DNA of 64,000 nucleotides from Chromobacterium haemolyticum (GCF_002081825.1 NZ_MUKU01000011.1:94396-158395), one strand, 5' to 3'; numbered from the stretch's first letter, positions 53,027 to 62,928 are shown. The notes: generated from the letters alone by a model not told the origin. Numbers and translations: made by a program.

Positions 53027-54763
53027 ATGAAACACACAAAAACAATATTGGCGGTATCCGTGATTTCAGCGTTGTTGAGCGCATGCGGCGGAGGTGGCGG
53101 CGGCAGCGCCGGCAGTAGCGGTTCGGCCGCTGGAGCGTCGGCATCTGGGAGGATGCTGGCGGCGGACGGCGCGGAGGTGACCTCATTGCAGTGCTCGGGC
53201 AATGTGTGCCGTTTGCCGGCGTCGGCCAGCAGGGCGCAACCGGGCTCTGTCTACCAGTACACCAATACCGGCGCGCAGGCGCAAACGGTCTCTATCAGCG
53301 GCAATCCCTTGAGCGCCGCCTGGCAAATGGTGGTATCGCGTGTCAGCGCCGGCGACACCTCCAGCCAGGCCAAGCTCGGCGCCTCCGGTCTGCGCGGCGG
53401 GTCCGACGCCGCCGCGGAGCGCCTGGAGGCGGAAAGCCAGGCGGTGACGGCCGCGGTGGGCGCGGCGGCGCGCTCCGGCGCTTTGTCGTTGCGGGGCGCT
53501 GGTTCGCACCGCTTGTTGGCGGAGCAGGCCAGTTTGCAGGCGGCCAGCTACGTTATCGGCGACAAACGGGTTTGGCATGATATGGACAGTGACAGCGCCA
53601 CCAGCCTGCAAGCCATGCGGGATTTGCCCAACGGTGGCGGCAAGGTCTATGTGTGGGCGCAGGACGGGTTGGACGTCAGCGTCGGCAGCGATCAGGCCGA
53701 CGCGCTGGCCGAGCGCTTCGCCAACAGCGTCTACCCGCTGGAAGCTTCGGTCGTCAGCGAGCCCTGGGGCGATGACATCGATCCGGGCTGGCGCGCGCTG
53801 GCCCTGCCCGGCGACACCAAGGACGTGCATCTGGTGCTGAGCCGGCTGAATGATCCGAATCAGGCCAATGGAAGCCGCTTGCTCGGCTATGTGCGCTGGA
53901 CCAACGCCTTGCTGGCGTCGGCCGCGCCGACCATGTGCGGCGCGGATCAAGAGTGCCGCGACGTGGTGGGCAAGAGCAACCAGGCCTTGGCCACCTTCGT
54001 GGACCTGGATACCTTCGCCCAGGCGGATCCGGGCCGCAACTGGAGCATGAAGGGCAATGGCCCCAGCCTGGCCTTGTCCACGCTGGCTCACGAATACCTG
54101 CACGTGCTCTACGCCTACAACAAGATTTTGCGCAAGCCGCCGGGCTCCGGCAGTCCAACGGTGTGGGAAAACGAGCTGGCGGCCCAGACCATGGGCTATC
54201 TGGTGTCGGCGGACACCTTCACCGGCGGACGCGGCAGCGACGCCAACTCCCATCCGGACCTGCGCCGCGGCGGGGACTTTGAAAGCTTCCTGCGCCGGCC
54301 GGCCTGCAATCTGAAGGGCTGGAGCGTGGCGGCGTCGAATTACACCTGCTACCCGAAAGCGTTGGCGGCGGGCATGCAGATGCTGCACCAGTTCGGCGCG
54401 GGGGTGATGAAGCCGTGGGTGACTGGAGCCAATACCGGCGAGCGCGCCTTGAACGATGGTTTGCGCGCGGCGGGCGCCGGGGATTACAGCAGCTTGATGC
54501 TGCGCCTCAACACCACGCTGGCGCTGGGCGGCAATCCTGCCAGCGGTTACGGCTTCCCGGCCAAGACGCTGAGCCTGCCGGCCAATCAGTACTTCCCCAA
54601 CGGCAAGAGTTTGTTGCTGCCGGCGGTGCCGTTCCAGGCGCAGGAAATCGGCTGGAGCGCGTTGGCGACGGCGGAAACCTATAAGCAGAGCCTGCCGCTG
54701 TCACGCGGCGTGGCGCGAGTGACGGTGCCGGCCAACAGCCATCTGATCCTGGTCAAGCCATGA
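53027..54763 (+). CDS. Lipoprotein with M30 (hyicolysin)-like zinc metalloprotease domain
   Basis: A 578-residue lipoprotein. The signal peptide ends in LLSAC, with the lipobox Cys at 20 when the ATG at 53027 is used; two earlier in-frame ATGs (53006, 53015) lack a ribosome site. A Gly/Ser-rich linker follows. The zinc motif HEYLH is at His355-Glu356-His359, and WENELAAQTMGYL about 30 residues later could supply the third ligand, as in M30-type enzymes. Six or so cysteines occur in the mature part. A small secreted protein gene overlaps its end by four bases. Substrate is unknown. Confidence 0.78.
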   Translation: MKHTKTILAVSVISALLSACGGGGGGSAGSSGSAAGASASGRMLAADGAEVTSLQCSGNVCRLPASASRAQPGSVYQYTNTGAQAQTVSISGNPLSAAWQMVVSRVSAGDTSSQAKLGASGLRGGSDAAAERLEAESQAVTAAVGAAARSGALSLRGAGSHRLLAEQASLQAASYVIGDKRVWHDMDSDSATSLQAMRDLPNGGGKVYVWAQDGLDVSVGSDQADALAERFANSVYPLEASVVSEPWGDDIDPGWRALALPGDTKDVHLVLSRLNDPNQANGSRLLGYVRWTNALLASAAPTMCGADQECRDVVGKSNQALATFVDLDTFAQADPGRNWSMKGNGPSLALSTLAHEYLHVLYAYNKILRKPPGSGSPTVWENELAAQTMGYLVSADTFTGGRGSDANSHPDLRRGGDFESFLRRPACNLKGWSVAASNYTCYPKALAAGMQMLHQFGAGVMKPWVTGANTGERALNDGLRAAGAGDYSSLMLRLNTTLALGGNPASGYGFPAKTLSLPANQYFPNGKSLLLPAVPFQAQEIGWSALATAETYKQSLPLSRGVARVTVPANSHLILVKP

Positions 54764-55074
54764 TGCGCGGGCTGCTGCTGTGGCTAGGTCTTTGCGCCGG
54801 CGCCGGCGCGATGTCGCTGCCGCCGTGGGAGGAGGGCACCCTGGTGGCCGTCGGCGCGCCGCCGCTGGTGCGCTTGGGAGTGGAAAAGGGGGATGGCGGC
54901 ACCTTCGTCATCCAGCCCGCTACCGACGGCAAGGGCCTGGGGGCCGCGGAAGTGGCCGCGTTGAAGAAACGGACTGGTTCGCGCATTCGCTATCGGGTCG
55001 GGCCTTACCTAACCCATCCGTTGCTGGGGCGCGAGGCCGTGTTGCTGCAGGCGGAAGTGCTTGAACCGCGTTGA
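54760..55074 (+). CDS. Small secreted protein coupled to the metalloprotease lipoprotein
   Basis: A 104-residue protein with a signal peptide (MRGLLLWLGLCAGAGAMS, cleavage near residue 17-19) and a short mature domain ending YLTHPLLGREAVLLQAEVL. The start overlaps the protease stop (ATGA), which suggests a linked function, such as an inhibitor or chaperone; this is inference. I do not recognise the family. Confidence 0.7.
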   Translation: MMRGLLLWLGLCAGAGAMSLPPWEEGTLVAVGAPPLVRLGVEKGDGGTFVIQPATDGKGLGAAEVAALKKRTGSRIRYRVGPYLTHPLLGREAVLLQAEVLEPR

Positions 55075-55082
55075 ATCGTAAA

Positions 55083-55114
55083 AAACGCCTGGCTTCGAAA
55101 GAGGCCAGGCGTTT
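55083..55114. terminator. Bidirectional terminator between convergent genes
   Basis: AAACGCCTGGC and GCCAGGCGTTT, 11-bp perfect stem with a 10-base loop; A-rich before and T-rich after. Confidence 0.85.
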
Positions 55115-55125
55115 GTATTCCGGGC

Positions 55126-56601
55126 TTACAGGCCCAAATCCCGCCACATCCCGTCTACGCGCTGCTTGACCGCCTCGTCCATCACGATGGGCACGCCCCA
55201 TTCGCGGCTGGTTTCGCCCGGCATCTTGTTGGTGGCGTCCAGGCCCATCTTGCCGCCCAGGCCCGACACCGGGCTGGCGAAGTCCAGGTAGTCGATCGGC
55301 GTGTGCTCGATCAAGGTGGTGTCGCGCACCGGATCCATGCGCGTGGTGATCGCCCAGATCACTTCCTTCCAGTCCCGGGTGTTGACGTCGTCGTCCACCA
55401 CCACGATGAATTTGGTGTACATGAACTGGCGCAGGAAGCTCCAGCATCCCATCATCACCCGCTTGGCGTGGCCGGGGTATTGCTTCTTGATGCTGACCAC
55501 CGCCATCCGGTAGCTGCAGCCTTCCGGCGGCAGGTAGAAATCGACGATTTCCGGAAACTGCTTTTGCAGGATGGGCACGAACACCTCGTTCAGCGCCACG
55601 CCCAGCACCGCCGGCTCGTCCGGCGGCTTGCCGGTGTAGGTGCTGTGGTAGATCGCGTTCTCGCGCAGGGTGACGCGGTCCACGGTCAGCACCGGGAAGC
55701 GGTCCTGTTCGTTGTAATAGCCGGTGTGGTCGCCGTAAGGGCCTTCCATCGCGGTATCGTCAGGGTGGATATGGCCTTCCAGCACGATTTCGGCGCGCGC
55801 CGGCACTTGCAGGTCCGAACCCAGGCATTTCACCAGCTCGGTGCGGCTGCCGCGCAGCAGGCCGGCGAACTGATACTCGGACAAGCTGTCCGGCACCGGC
55901 GTCACCGCGCCCAGTATCGTCGCCGGGTCGCAGCCCAGCACCACCGCCACCGGGTAAGGTTTGCCGGGGTGCTGTTGGCAGAATTCGCGGTAATCCAGCG
56001 CGCCGCCGCGGTGGGCCAGCCAGCGCATGATGACGCGGTTCCTGCCTATCAGCTGCTGGCGATAAATGCCCAGGTTCTGGCGTTTCTTGTTGGGACCGCG
56101 GGTCACGGTCAGGCCCCAGGTGATCAACGGGGCCACGTCTCCGGGCCAGCAGTGCTGGATGGGCAGCCGTTCCAGATCCACTTCCTCGCCTTCCCAGACG
56201 ATTTGCTGGCACGGCGCCTTGCTGACCTCCTTCGGCGCCATCGACAGCAGCTGTTTCAGCAAGGGCAGCTTGTCCCAGACGTCTTTCAGGCCCTTGGGCG
56301 GCTCCGGTTCTTTCAGATAGGCCAGGGTCTTGCCGATCTCGCGCAGCTGCATCACGTCGGCGGCGCCCATGCCCAGCGCCACGCGCTCGGGCGTGCCGAA
56401 CAGATTGGCCAGCACTGGGTAATCGAAGCGTTTGCCATCCTTGACTGGCTGTTCGAACAGCAGCGCGGGACCGCCGGCTTTCAGTACCCTGTCGCCGATC
56501 TCGGTCATCTCCAGATGTGGGGAGACCGGGGCCGCAATTCGTTTCAGCAGGCCTTGTTGTTCCAATTGGGAGACAAACTCCCGTAAATCTGCATATTTCA
56601 T
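55126..56601 (-). CDS. ubiD: 4-hydroxy-3-polyprenylbenzoate decarboxylase UbiD
   Basis: A 491-residue UbiD decarboxylase, third step of ubiquinone synthesis, using prenylated FMN made by UbiX. It begins [21 protein letters not shown] as usual; the in-frame ATG six bases earlier is less likely. [21 protein letters not shown] and [13 protein letters not shown] are conserved. It complements the ubiUVT genes elsewhere in the window. Divergent from ompW. Confidence 0.94.
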   Translation of the reverse strand: MKYADLREFVSQLEQQGLLKRIAAPVSPHLEMTEIGDRVLKAGGPALLFEQPVKDGKRFDYPVLANLFGTPERVALGMGAADVMQLREIGKTLAYLKEPEPPKGLKDVWDKLPLLKQLLSMAPKEVSKAPCQQIVWEGEEVDLERLPIQHCWPGDVAPLITWGLTVTRGPNKKRQNLGIYRQQLIGRNRVIMRWLAHRGGALDYREFCQQHPGKPYPVAVVLGCDPATILGAVTPVPDSLSEYQFAGLLRGSRTELVKCLGSDLQVPARAEIVLEGHIHPDDTAMEGPYGDHTGYYNEQDRFPVLTVDRVTLRENAIYHSTYTGKPPDEPAVLGVALNEVFVPILQKQFPEIVDFYLPPEGCSYRMAVVSIKKQYPGHAKRVMMGCWSFLRQFMYTKFIVVVDDDVNTRDWKEVIWAITTRMDPVRDTTLIEHTPIDYLDFASPVSGLGGKMGLDATNKMPGETSREWGVPIVMDEAVKQRVDGMWRDLGL

Positions 56602-56751
56602 GACCATCTCATGATCTGGCGCAAAGTTTGATATTAGGTGCTTGGATAATCTGCCACCGGACGCCGAACGCTACTGCTGCCCGCAGTCAAAGTCAACGAT
56701 GGCGGCAAGCGCCAGGCCTGCATTCGACCAAACATGACAGGAGAACCCAAT

Positions 56752-57369
56752 ATGAAAAAGCTCGCTCTCGCCGCAATGATCGGCCTGGTTTCCGCTAGCG
56801 CTTTTGCCGCCCAAGGCGACATCCTGGCGCGCTTCCGCGTGATCAATGTTAACCCGGACGCCAGCTGGAGCAACTCCGGCGCGGTGGCGGGCTTGAATGT
56901 CGACGCCAAGGACAGCTGGGCGCCTGAGGTCGATTTCACCTACATGATCACCAACAATATCGGCGCCGAGCTGATTCTGGGCACCACCCGCCACGAAATC
57001 ACCACCAACGCCTTCGGCTCCGTCGGCAAAGTCTCGGTGCTGCCGCCGACCCTGACCCTGCAATACCACTTCGCGCCGGAAGCCACCTTCCGTCCGTACG
57101 TGGGCGCCGGCATCAACTACACCCGTTTCTACAATGACGGCCTGAAAGTGGGCGGCGTGACGGATCTGAGCGTGAAGAAAAACAGCTGGGGCCCGGCGCT
57201 GCAACTGGGCGCGGACTACGCGATCAACAAAAGCTGGTTCGTCAACCTGGACGTCAAGAAAATCTGGATCAAGACCGACGTGACCGCGGATCAACTGGGC
57301 GGCGCCAAACTGGGCGAACTGAAGATCGACCCGTGGGTATTCGGCATCGGCTTCGGCACCAAGTTCTGA
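56752..57369 (+). CDS. ompW: OmpW family outer membrane protein
   Basis: A 205-residue outer-membrane beta-barrel. Signal peptide residues 1-19 (cut after AFA). GDILARFRVINVNPDASW is the family start, RPYVGAGINYTRFY and DPWVFGIGFGTKF the end, finishing in Phe as barrel proteins do. OmpW-type barrels carry small hydrophobic molecules. The ATG at 56752 follows CAGGAGA. A terminator follows at 57394. Confidence 0.93.
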   Translation: MKKLALAAMIGLVSASAFAAQGDILARFRVINVNPDASWSNSGAVAGLNVDAKDSWAPEVDFTYMITNNIGAELILGTTRHEITTNAFGSVGKVSVLPPTLTLQYHFAPEATFRPYVGAGINYTRFYNDGLKVGGVTDLSVKKNSWGPALQLGADYAINKSWFVNLDVKKIWIKTDVTADQLGGAKLGELKIDPWVFGIGFGTKF

Positions 57370-57393
57370 TCGTAAAACCTTTACGAGCCCAAG

Positions 57394-57415
57394 ACGCCCT
57401 ACGGGGCGTTTTTTC
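57394..57415 (+). terminator. Rho-independent terminator after ompW
   Basis: ACGCCC-tacg-GGGCGT followed by TTTTTT. Confidence 0.85.
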
Positions 57416-57470
57416 TTGCTTGTCGCGTTAGAATGGCCGATTGAGAACTTTCCGACACTGGAGAAGCAAG

Positions 57471-58526
57471 ATGACTGATTGGGTTGCCCAGGCGGTGCGC
57501 AAGATCGAGGCCGATTTCAATCGCTCCAGCGACACGCATCTGATTCCGTTGCCCATCCCCGGCGCGCCGGAGATACAGCTCTATTTCAAGGACGAATCCA
57601 CTCACCCCACCGGCAGCCTCAAGCACAGGCTGGCGCGCTCGCTGTTTCTGTACGGCTTGTGCAATGGCTGGATTCGCGAAGGCAGCACCATCATCGAGGC
57701 CTCCAGCGGCAGCACCGCGGTGTCCGAGGCCTATTTTTCCCGCTTGTTGGGCCTGCCCTTCATCGCGGTGATGCCCAAGAGCACCTCGCAGGAAAAAATC
57801 CGCGCCATCGAATTCTATGGCGGTTGCAGCCACTTGGTGGACGATCCGGCCACCATTTACGACGAGTCCAAACGCCTGGCGCAGGAGCTGAACGGCCATT
57901 ATATGGACCAGTTCACCTACGCCGAACGCGCCACCGACTGGCGCGGCAACAATAATATCGCCGACACCATTTTCACCCAAATGGCGTACGAGCCCAATCC
58001 GGTGCCGGACTGGATCGTCTGCGGCGCCGGCACCGGCGGCACCTCGGCCACTTTTGGCCGCTATGTGCGCTACCAGAAGTTGCCGACCAAGGTGTGCGTG
58101 GTGGACCCGGAAAACTCGGTGTTCTACGACAGTTTCCATACTGGCAGCATGGATTGTCGCTGCGAAGGCGGCTCCGGGGTTGAGGGCATAGGCCGGCCGC
58201 GGGTGGAACCCTCTTTCATTCCGACTGTCATCGACAGTGTTATCCGGGTGCCCAATGTCGCCAGCTACGCCGCCATCCACTTTCTGGAAGAAGTGCTGGG
58301 ACGCCGTTGCGGCGGCTCCACCGGCACTAATTTTTACGGCGTTTGCGAGCTGGTGGGGCAGATGCGCAGCCAGGGCCGCAGCGGTTCCATCGTCACGCTG
58401 ATCTGCGATGACGGCAACCGCTACCTGGGCAGCTACTACAACCACGACTGGCTGAAGGCCAACGGTTTCGACATCTCGAGCTGGGTGGAGCGCTACCGCC
58501 GCTTCTTCAACGAAGGGCAGTGGTAA
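57471..58526 (+). CDS. PLP-dependent cysteine synthase-fold enzyme, Cds1-like (L-cysteine desulfhydrase)
   Basis: A 351-residue fold-type II PLP enzyme. The PLP lysine is Lys51 in THPTGSLKHRLARS, and EASSGSTAVSEAYFSRLLG is the substrate loop. VCGAGTGGTSATFGRY binds the PLP phosphate. Length and RWGGN-like DWRGNNNIADTIF match the Cds1 group, which releases H2S from cysteine, rather than CysK. ATG at 57471 follows GGAGAAG. Confidence 0.82.
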   Translation: MTDWVAQAVRKIEADFNRSSDTHLIPLPIPGAPEIQLYFKDESTHPTGSLKHRLARSLFLYGLCNGWIREGSTIIEASSGSTAVSEAYFSRLLGLPFIAVMPKSTSQEKIRAIEFYGGCSHLVDDPATIYDESKRLAQELNGHYMDQFTYAERATDWRGNNNIADTIFTQMAYEPNPVPDWIVCGAGTGGTSATFGRYVRYQKLPTKVCVVDPENSVFYDSFHTGSMDCRCEGGSGVEGIGRPRVEPSFIPTVIDSVIRVPNVASYAAIHFLEEVLGRRCGGSTGTNFYGVCELVGQMRSQGRSGSIVTLICDDGNRYLGSYYNHDWLKANGFDISSWVERYRRFFNEGQW

Positions 58527-58799
58527 GCGCTGTTTGGCGGCTCGTAGACGGCGAGATGCCGACAGTTGTTGTCAAAAAGCATCAATTATTTGAATTGGAA
58601 CCATGTTGCGCCGCACCGAAAACCAGCGGGCGGCGCGCGGTTTTCTGCTGAGAAAATAGCAACTTACCGCCCCAGTTCGAACGCTTGGCACGCACAATGG
58701 AAAAAATGCGCTGAGGTCTTGAATTTTCAAGGGATTTCAACGGCCTCAGCTTTATCTTTTTTGTTAAACTGGCGCCCTTTTTCTTGGGCGGGGAAGATA

Positions 58800-59885
58800 A
58801 TGGCTCTCCTTGAAATCAAAAATGTCGTCAAGCGCTTCGGCGACTACACGGCGGTCAACAATGTCAGCTTGTCGGTAGAAGCCGGCGAGTTCTTCACCCT
58901 GCTCGGGCCCTCCGGTTGCGGCAAGACCACCTTGCTGCGCATGTTGGCCGGTTTCGAGCAGCCGGATTCCGGCCAGATTCTGCTGGATGGCCAAGACATG
59001 TCGCAGGTGCAGCCGGAAAAACGTCCGGTGCACACCGTGTTTCAAAGCTATGCCTTGTTCCCGCATATGACAGTGCGCGAGAACATCGCCTTTCCGCTCA
59101 AGATGGCCAAGTGGGACAAGGTCAAGATCGCCGCTCAGGTGGATGAGTTGCTGGAAGACGTGCGCCTGACCCAGTTCGGCGACCGCTACCCGCATGAGAT
59201 GTCCGGCGGCCAGCGTCAGCGCGTGGCCATCGCCCGAGCGCTGGTGGATCGTCCGCGGCTGCTGCTGTTGGACGAACCCTTGTCCGCGCTGGACGCCAAA
59301 CTGCGCGAAGAAATGCAGTTGGAACTGATCAATCTGCAAAAAGAAGTGGGCATCACCTTTGTGTACGTTACCCACGACCAGGGCGAAGCGCTGGCGCTCA
59401 GCCACCGCATCGCGGTGATGAGCCACGGCCAGGTGGAGCAATTGGACGCGCCGGAAACCATTTACAGCAAACCCAAGAACCGCTTCGTCGCGGACTTTCT
59501 CGGTCAGTGCAATGTGCTGGAAGGCAAGGTCAAGAGCGTGGACGGCGACACCATGCTGGTGGACCTGAAAGGCTGCGGCGAAGTGCGCTGTCTGACCGTG
59601 CCGGACGTGCGCGAAGGGCAGACCGGCTGGCTGGCGTTGCGGCCGGAGAAGGTCAAGCTGGACAAAAGCTTGCCTGCTCACCACGACGAGGCTTATTTCA
59701 AGGGCCGCGTTCACGATTGCCTGTACCTGGGCGACGTCACGCTCTACGTGGTGGAAGTGGGCGAAGGCGTGATGGTGGAAGCGATGCTGCCCAACAGCAT
59801 CCCGGGCGTCGCCAAATTCTTTGACGACAACGACATCGTGGAACTGGCCTGGCGCTTCGACGCCGGCAGCTTCCTGACGGAGTAA
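58800..59885 (+). CDS. potA: Spermidine/putrescine ABC transporter ATP-binding protein PotA
   Basis: A 361-residue ABC ATPase for polyamine import. Walker A GPSGCGKTT (36-44), signature MSGGQRQRV, Walker B LLLLDEPLSALD, and a C-terminal TOBE domain (about 280-355). The ATG at 58800 begins MALLEIKNVVKRFGDY; an upstream in-frame extension lacks similarity. It is followed by potB after six bases. Confidence 0.94.
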   Translation: MALLEIKNVVKRFGDYTAVNNVSLSVEAGEFFTLLGPSGCGKTTLLRMLAGFEQPDSGQILLDGQDMSQVQPEKRPVHTVFQSYALFPHMTVRENIAFPLKMAKWDKVKIAAQVDELLEDVRLTQFGDRYPHEMSGGQRQRVAIARALVDRPRLLLLDEPLSALDAKLREEMQLELINLQKEVGITFVYVTHDQGEALALSHRIAVMSHGQVEQLDAPETIYSKPKNRFVADFLGQCNVLEGKVKSVDGDTMLVDLKGCGEVRCLTVPDVREGQTGWLALRPEKVKLDKSLPAHHDEAYFKGRVHDCLYLGDVTLYVVEVGEGVMVEAMLPNSIPGVAKFFDDNDIVELAWRFDAGSFLTE

Positions 59886-59891
59886 ACGCGC

Positions 59892-60785
59892 ATGGCGATT
59901 CGAGATCGATTCGGCAAGTGGGCGCTGTCGTGGCCGCCGCTGGTCTACCTGATCCTGTTTTTCCTGGTGCCGTCGCTGATCATGGTGGTGGCGGCTTTCC
60001 GCAATCCGGGCGATTACGGCGGCCTCGCGCCGATGTATTACCTCGAGGAAGGCAAGCTGGTCTGGGATCTGACCCTGGACAACTTCTACCGGCTGGTGGA
60101 GGAACCGCTCTATATCGAGCTGTTCATCAAATCCGCCGGCTACGCGGGGATCACCACCATGGTCTGCCTGCTGATGGCCTACCCGCTGGCCTGGCTGATC
60201 GCCCGCTCCGGCAAGAAATACCGCGACCTGATGCTGCTGCTGGTGATCCTGCCGTTCTGGTCCAACTTCCTGATCCGCATCTACGCCTGGATGATTATCC
60301 TGGGGCCGCAATCGGCGTTCACCAAGATGCTGAACGTGGTGGTGACCTCGCTGGGTTTTGAACCGGTGCGCCTGCTGTTCACCCCGTTCGCCGTCATCGT
60401 CGGCCTGGTCTATGTGCACCTGCCCTTCATGGTGTTGCCGTTGTACGCCAATCTGGAAAAGCACGATATGGCTTTGCTGGACGCGGCACAGGATTTGGGC
60501 GCCAACGTCTGGCAACGCTTCTGGCGCGTCACCTGGCCGCTGTCGTTGCCCGGCGTGTTCGCGGGCTCCGCGCTGGTGTTCATCCCGGCGCTAGGCATGT
60601 TCGCGATTCCGGACATCCTGGGCGGCACCGATTCCATCATGATAGGCAACCTGATCAAGCAGCAGATACTGGACACTCGCGATTGGCCGTTTGGCTCGGT
60701 GCTGTCCATCATGTTGACGGGCGGCGTGCTGCTGATTGCGGCCTTGGGCGCAATGGTGGGTAGAGGAGGCAAGAAACGTGGCTAA
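59892..60785 (+). CDS. potB: Spermidine/putrescine ABC transporter permease PotB
   Basis: A 297-residue inner-membrane permease with six helices. The EAA loop AAQDLGANVWQRFWRVTWPL (about 199-218) contacts PotA. LPFWSNFLIRIYAWMIIL is typical of PotB. Its end overlaps the potC start by eight bases. Confidence 0.94.
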   Translation: MAIRDRFGKWALSWPPLVYLILFFLVPSLIMVVAAFRNPGDYGGLAPMYYLEEGKLVWDLTLDNFYRLVEEPLYIELFIKSAGYAGITTMVCLLMAYPLAWLIARSGKKYRDLMLLLVILPFWSNFLIRIYAWMIILGPQSAFTKMLNVVVTSLGFEPVRLLFTPFAVIVGLVYVHLPFMVLPLYANLEKHDMALLDAAQDLGANVWQRFWRVTWPLSLPGVFAGSALVFIPALGMFAIPDILGGTDSIMIGNLIKQQILDTRDWPFGSVLSIMLTGGVLLIAALGAMVGRGGKKRG

Positions 60786-61572
60786 GAAACAATCCCGTTG
60801 GTTGTGGGCGTCGGCGATGCTGACCTACGCCTTCCTCTATCTGCCGCTGGTGATCGTGGTGCTGTACTCGTTCAACGACTCCAGGCTCAATGCGGAATGG
60901 GTGGGCTTCACCCTCAAGTGGTACGACAAACTGTTCCACAACGAGAAGATGCTGAGCGCGGCGGCCAACTCGCTAATCATCGGCATCATCGCCAGCGCCT
61001 GCTCCACCGTGCTGGGTACCTTGGCCGGCATCGCCATGCATCGCTACAAGCTGCGCCTCCTGCCCTTCCTGGTGCTGACGCCCATCGCCATTCCGGAATT
61101 GTTGATGGGGGTGTCGCTGGTGATCTTCTTCGTCATCGTCAACCAACTCCTCGGCATTCTGGAACTGGGCATGATCACCATCCTGCTGTCCCATGTGGCC
61201 TTCTGCATCGGTTTCGTCGCCATCGTGGTGCGCGCGCGGATGCAGGGCATGGACGACAGCCTGGTGGAAGCGGCGCGAGATCTGGGCGCGACGCCGTTTC
61301 AGGCCTTCCGTCTGATCACTCTGCCGGTGATCAAGCCGGGCATCATCGCCGGGGCGCTGATGGCCTTCACCCTGTCCATCGACGACTTCGTGATCACCTT
61401 CTTCACCGCCGGCGCCGGCGCCAGCATGCTGCCGTTGGAGATCTACTCGATGATCAAGATCGCGGTAACGCCGGAAGTGAACGCCGTTTCCAGTTTGCTA
61501 ATGCTGTTGACCTTGGTGCTGATCGTCATTGCTTCGCGCGTGTCGCCCAGCGCGTTGCGGGCCAATGGCTGA
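60778..61572 (+). CDS. potC: Spermidine/putrescine ABC transporter permease PotC
   Basis: A 264-residue inner-membrane permease with six helices. The EAA loop is EAARDLGATPFQAFRLITLP, and TLSIDDFVITFFTAG is typical of PotC. The start is GTG at 60778 with AGAGGAGG upstream, inside the end of potB. A palindromic element begins three bases after its stop, ahead of potD. Confidence 0.93.
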   Translation: MAKKQSRWLWASAMLTYAFLYLPLVIVVLYSFNDSRLNAEWVGFTLKWYDKLFHNEKMLSAAANSLIIGIIASACSTVLGTLAGIAMHRYKLRLLPFLVLTPIAIPELLMGVSLVIFFVIVNQLLGILELGMITILLSHVAFCIGFVAIVVRARMQGMDDSLVEAARDLGATPFQAFRLITLPVIKPGIIAGALMAFTLSIDDFVITFFTAGAGASMLPLEIYSMIKIAVTPEVNAVSSLLMLLTLVLIVIASRVSPSALRANG

Positions 61573-61575
61573 AAG

Positions 61576-61708
61576 CCTGTTTACGATTTGCTGCGCGTCG
61601 GCGATACGGCGTTGAAAACACCTTCAGAATGCTCATGTACTCTATGTACAGTCCGCTTCTTCAGCTGTTTTCGCCTTGTCCCGCTCTAGCTCGCGAGATC
61701 GTAAACAC
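61576..61708. repeat. Palindromic dispersed element, copy C
   Basis: About 133 bp between potC and potD. The inverted ends are the clearest of the family: CTGTTTACGAT at the left and ATCGTAAACA at the right. The tip is ATGTAC-tctat-GTACA. It starts three bases after the potC stop codon. Confidence 0.87.
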
Positions 61709-61814
61709 GCTTTGAGAGTCTGTTTTAAGTAGTAGGGCCCCGGCCGGGCGCAAGGGAGCCGGCCGGTTTTTCATGTAGTCGCAACGCACTTGTGCGAATA
61801 GAAGGAAAAACGCA

Positions 61815-62879
61815 ATGAAAAAAGTCCTCGTGACGCTTGCCCTGGCCGTATCTGCTCAGGCGTACGCAGCGGAAGAACTGCACCTCTACAACTGGAACAA
61901 CTACCTGTCGGAAAGCACCGCCAAGAGCTTTGAAGCTTACTGCAAGTGCAAGCTGGTTCAGGACTTCTACGGCGACAACGAAGAAATGCTGGCCAAGCTG
62001 GCCGCCGGCGCCAAGGGCTACGACATTGTGGTGCCCACCGGCTTCGCGGTGGAAGCGCTGATCAAGCAGGGCAAGGCTCAGCCGCTGGATAAAAAGCAGC
62101 TGTCCAATTTCAAGAACCTGAACGCAGGCTATCTGAACAGCTTCTTCGACAAGGGCAACCAGTATTCCGTCCCTTACGCCTTCACCACCACGCTGCTGGG
62201 CTACAACGAAACCAAATTGAAAGAGCTGGGCTTGCTGGACAAGGCCAATAGCTGGGCCTTGATCTTTGATCCGGTCGTATTGGCCAAGCTCAAGGGCAAG
62301 ATCACGGTGCTGGATTCCCAGCGCGAACTGGTGTCCGCCGCTTTGATGTATCTGGGCAAGCCGGCCAACTCGACCAACCCGGCGGACTGGAAAGCCGCGC
62401 GCGACGTGATCCTGAAGGCCAAGCCTTACTGGGCCGCCTTCAACAATCAGTCCTACATTAAGGAGTTGACGGTAGGCAATATATATGTCGCGTTGGGCTA
62501 TTCCAACGATATGTACCAGGCGCAGCAGGACGCGAAGAAAGCCGGCCGCAAGTTCGGTGTCAACTTCTCCTTGCAGAAGGAAGGCAACACCCTGTCGCTG
62601 GACAACTTTGTGGTATTGAAGGATGCGCCGCGCAAGGACCTGGCCTACAAGTTCATCAACTTCATGCTGGACGGCAAGAACGCTTCCGGTCTGACCAACG
62701 AGATGGGCTCGGGCAACCCCAACGCCGCCGCCGGCAAGTTCGTTAAACCGGAACTGACCAAGGTACATGCGATCTTCCCGACCGCCGGCGAACTGCCGCG
62801 CCTGCAGCAGTTGAAAGACCTGAACGCCAAGGACCGCCGCGAGCTGAACAAGGTGTGGTCCGAGATCAAGTTGAAGTAA
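61815..62879 (+). CDS. potD: Spermidine/putrescine-binding periplasmic protein PotD/PotF-like
   Basis: A 354-residue periplasmic polyamine-binding protein. Signal peptide to about residue 18 (AQAYA/AEELHLYNWNNYLSE). YNWNNYL and YDIVVPTGFAVEALIKQGK are typical of PotD. ATG at 61815 follows AGAAGGA. It is separated from potABC by element copy C, so it may be expressed at a different level. A terminator follows. Confidence 0.93.
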   Translation: MKKVLVTLALAVSAQAYAAEELHLYNWNNYLSESTAKSFEAYCKCKLVQDFYGDNEEMLAKLAAGAKGYDIVVPTGFAVEALIKQGKAQPLDKKQLSNFKNLNAGYLNSFFDKGNQYSVPYAFTTTLLGYNETKLKELGLLDKANSWALIFDPVVLAKLKGKITVLDSQRELVSAALMYLGKPANSTNPADWKAARDVILKAKPYWAAFNNQSYIKELTVGNIYVALGYSNDMYQAQQDAKKAGRKFGVNFSLQKEGNTLSLDNFVVLKDAPRKDLAYKFINFMLDGKNASGLTNEMGSGNPNAAAGKFVKPELTKVHAIFPTAGELPRLQQLKDLNAKDRRELNKVWSEIKLK

Positions 62880-62900
62880 GCGGGACACTCTATATAGGAA

Positions 62901-62925
62901 AAGGCCGGGAAACCGGCCTTTTTTC
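62901..62925. terminator. Terminator after potD
   Basis: AAGGCCGG-gaaa-CCGGCCTT followed by TTTT; between convergent potD and the HAD gene. Confidence 0.87.
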
Positions 62926-62928
62926 ATC

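Noticed and set aside
58764..60515. Minus-strand frame of 583 codons opposite potA/potB
   Set aside because: His/Gln-rich antisense translation typical of a shadow frame.
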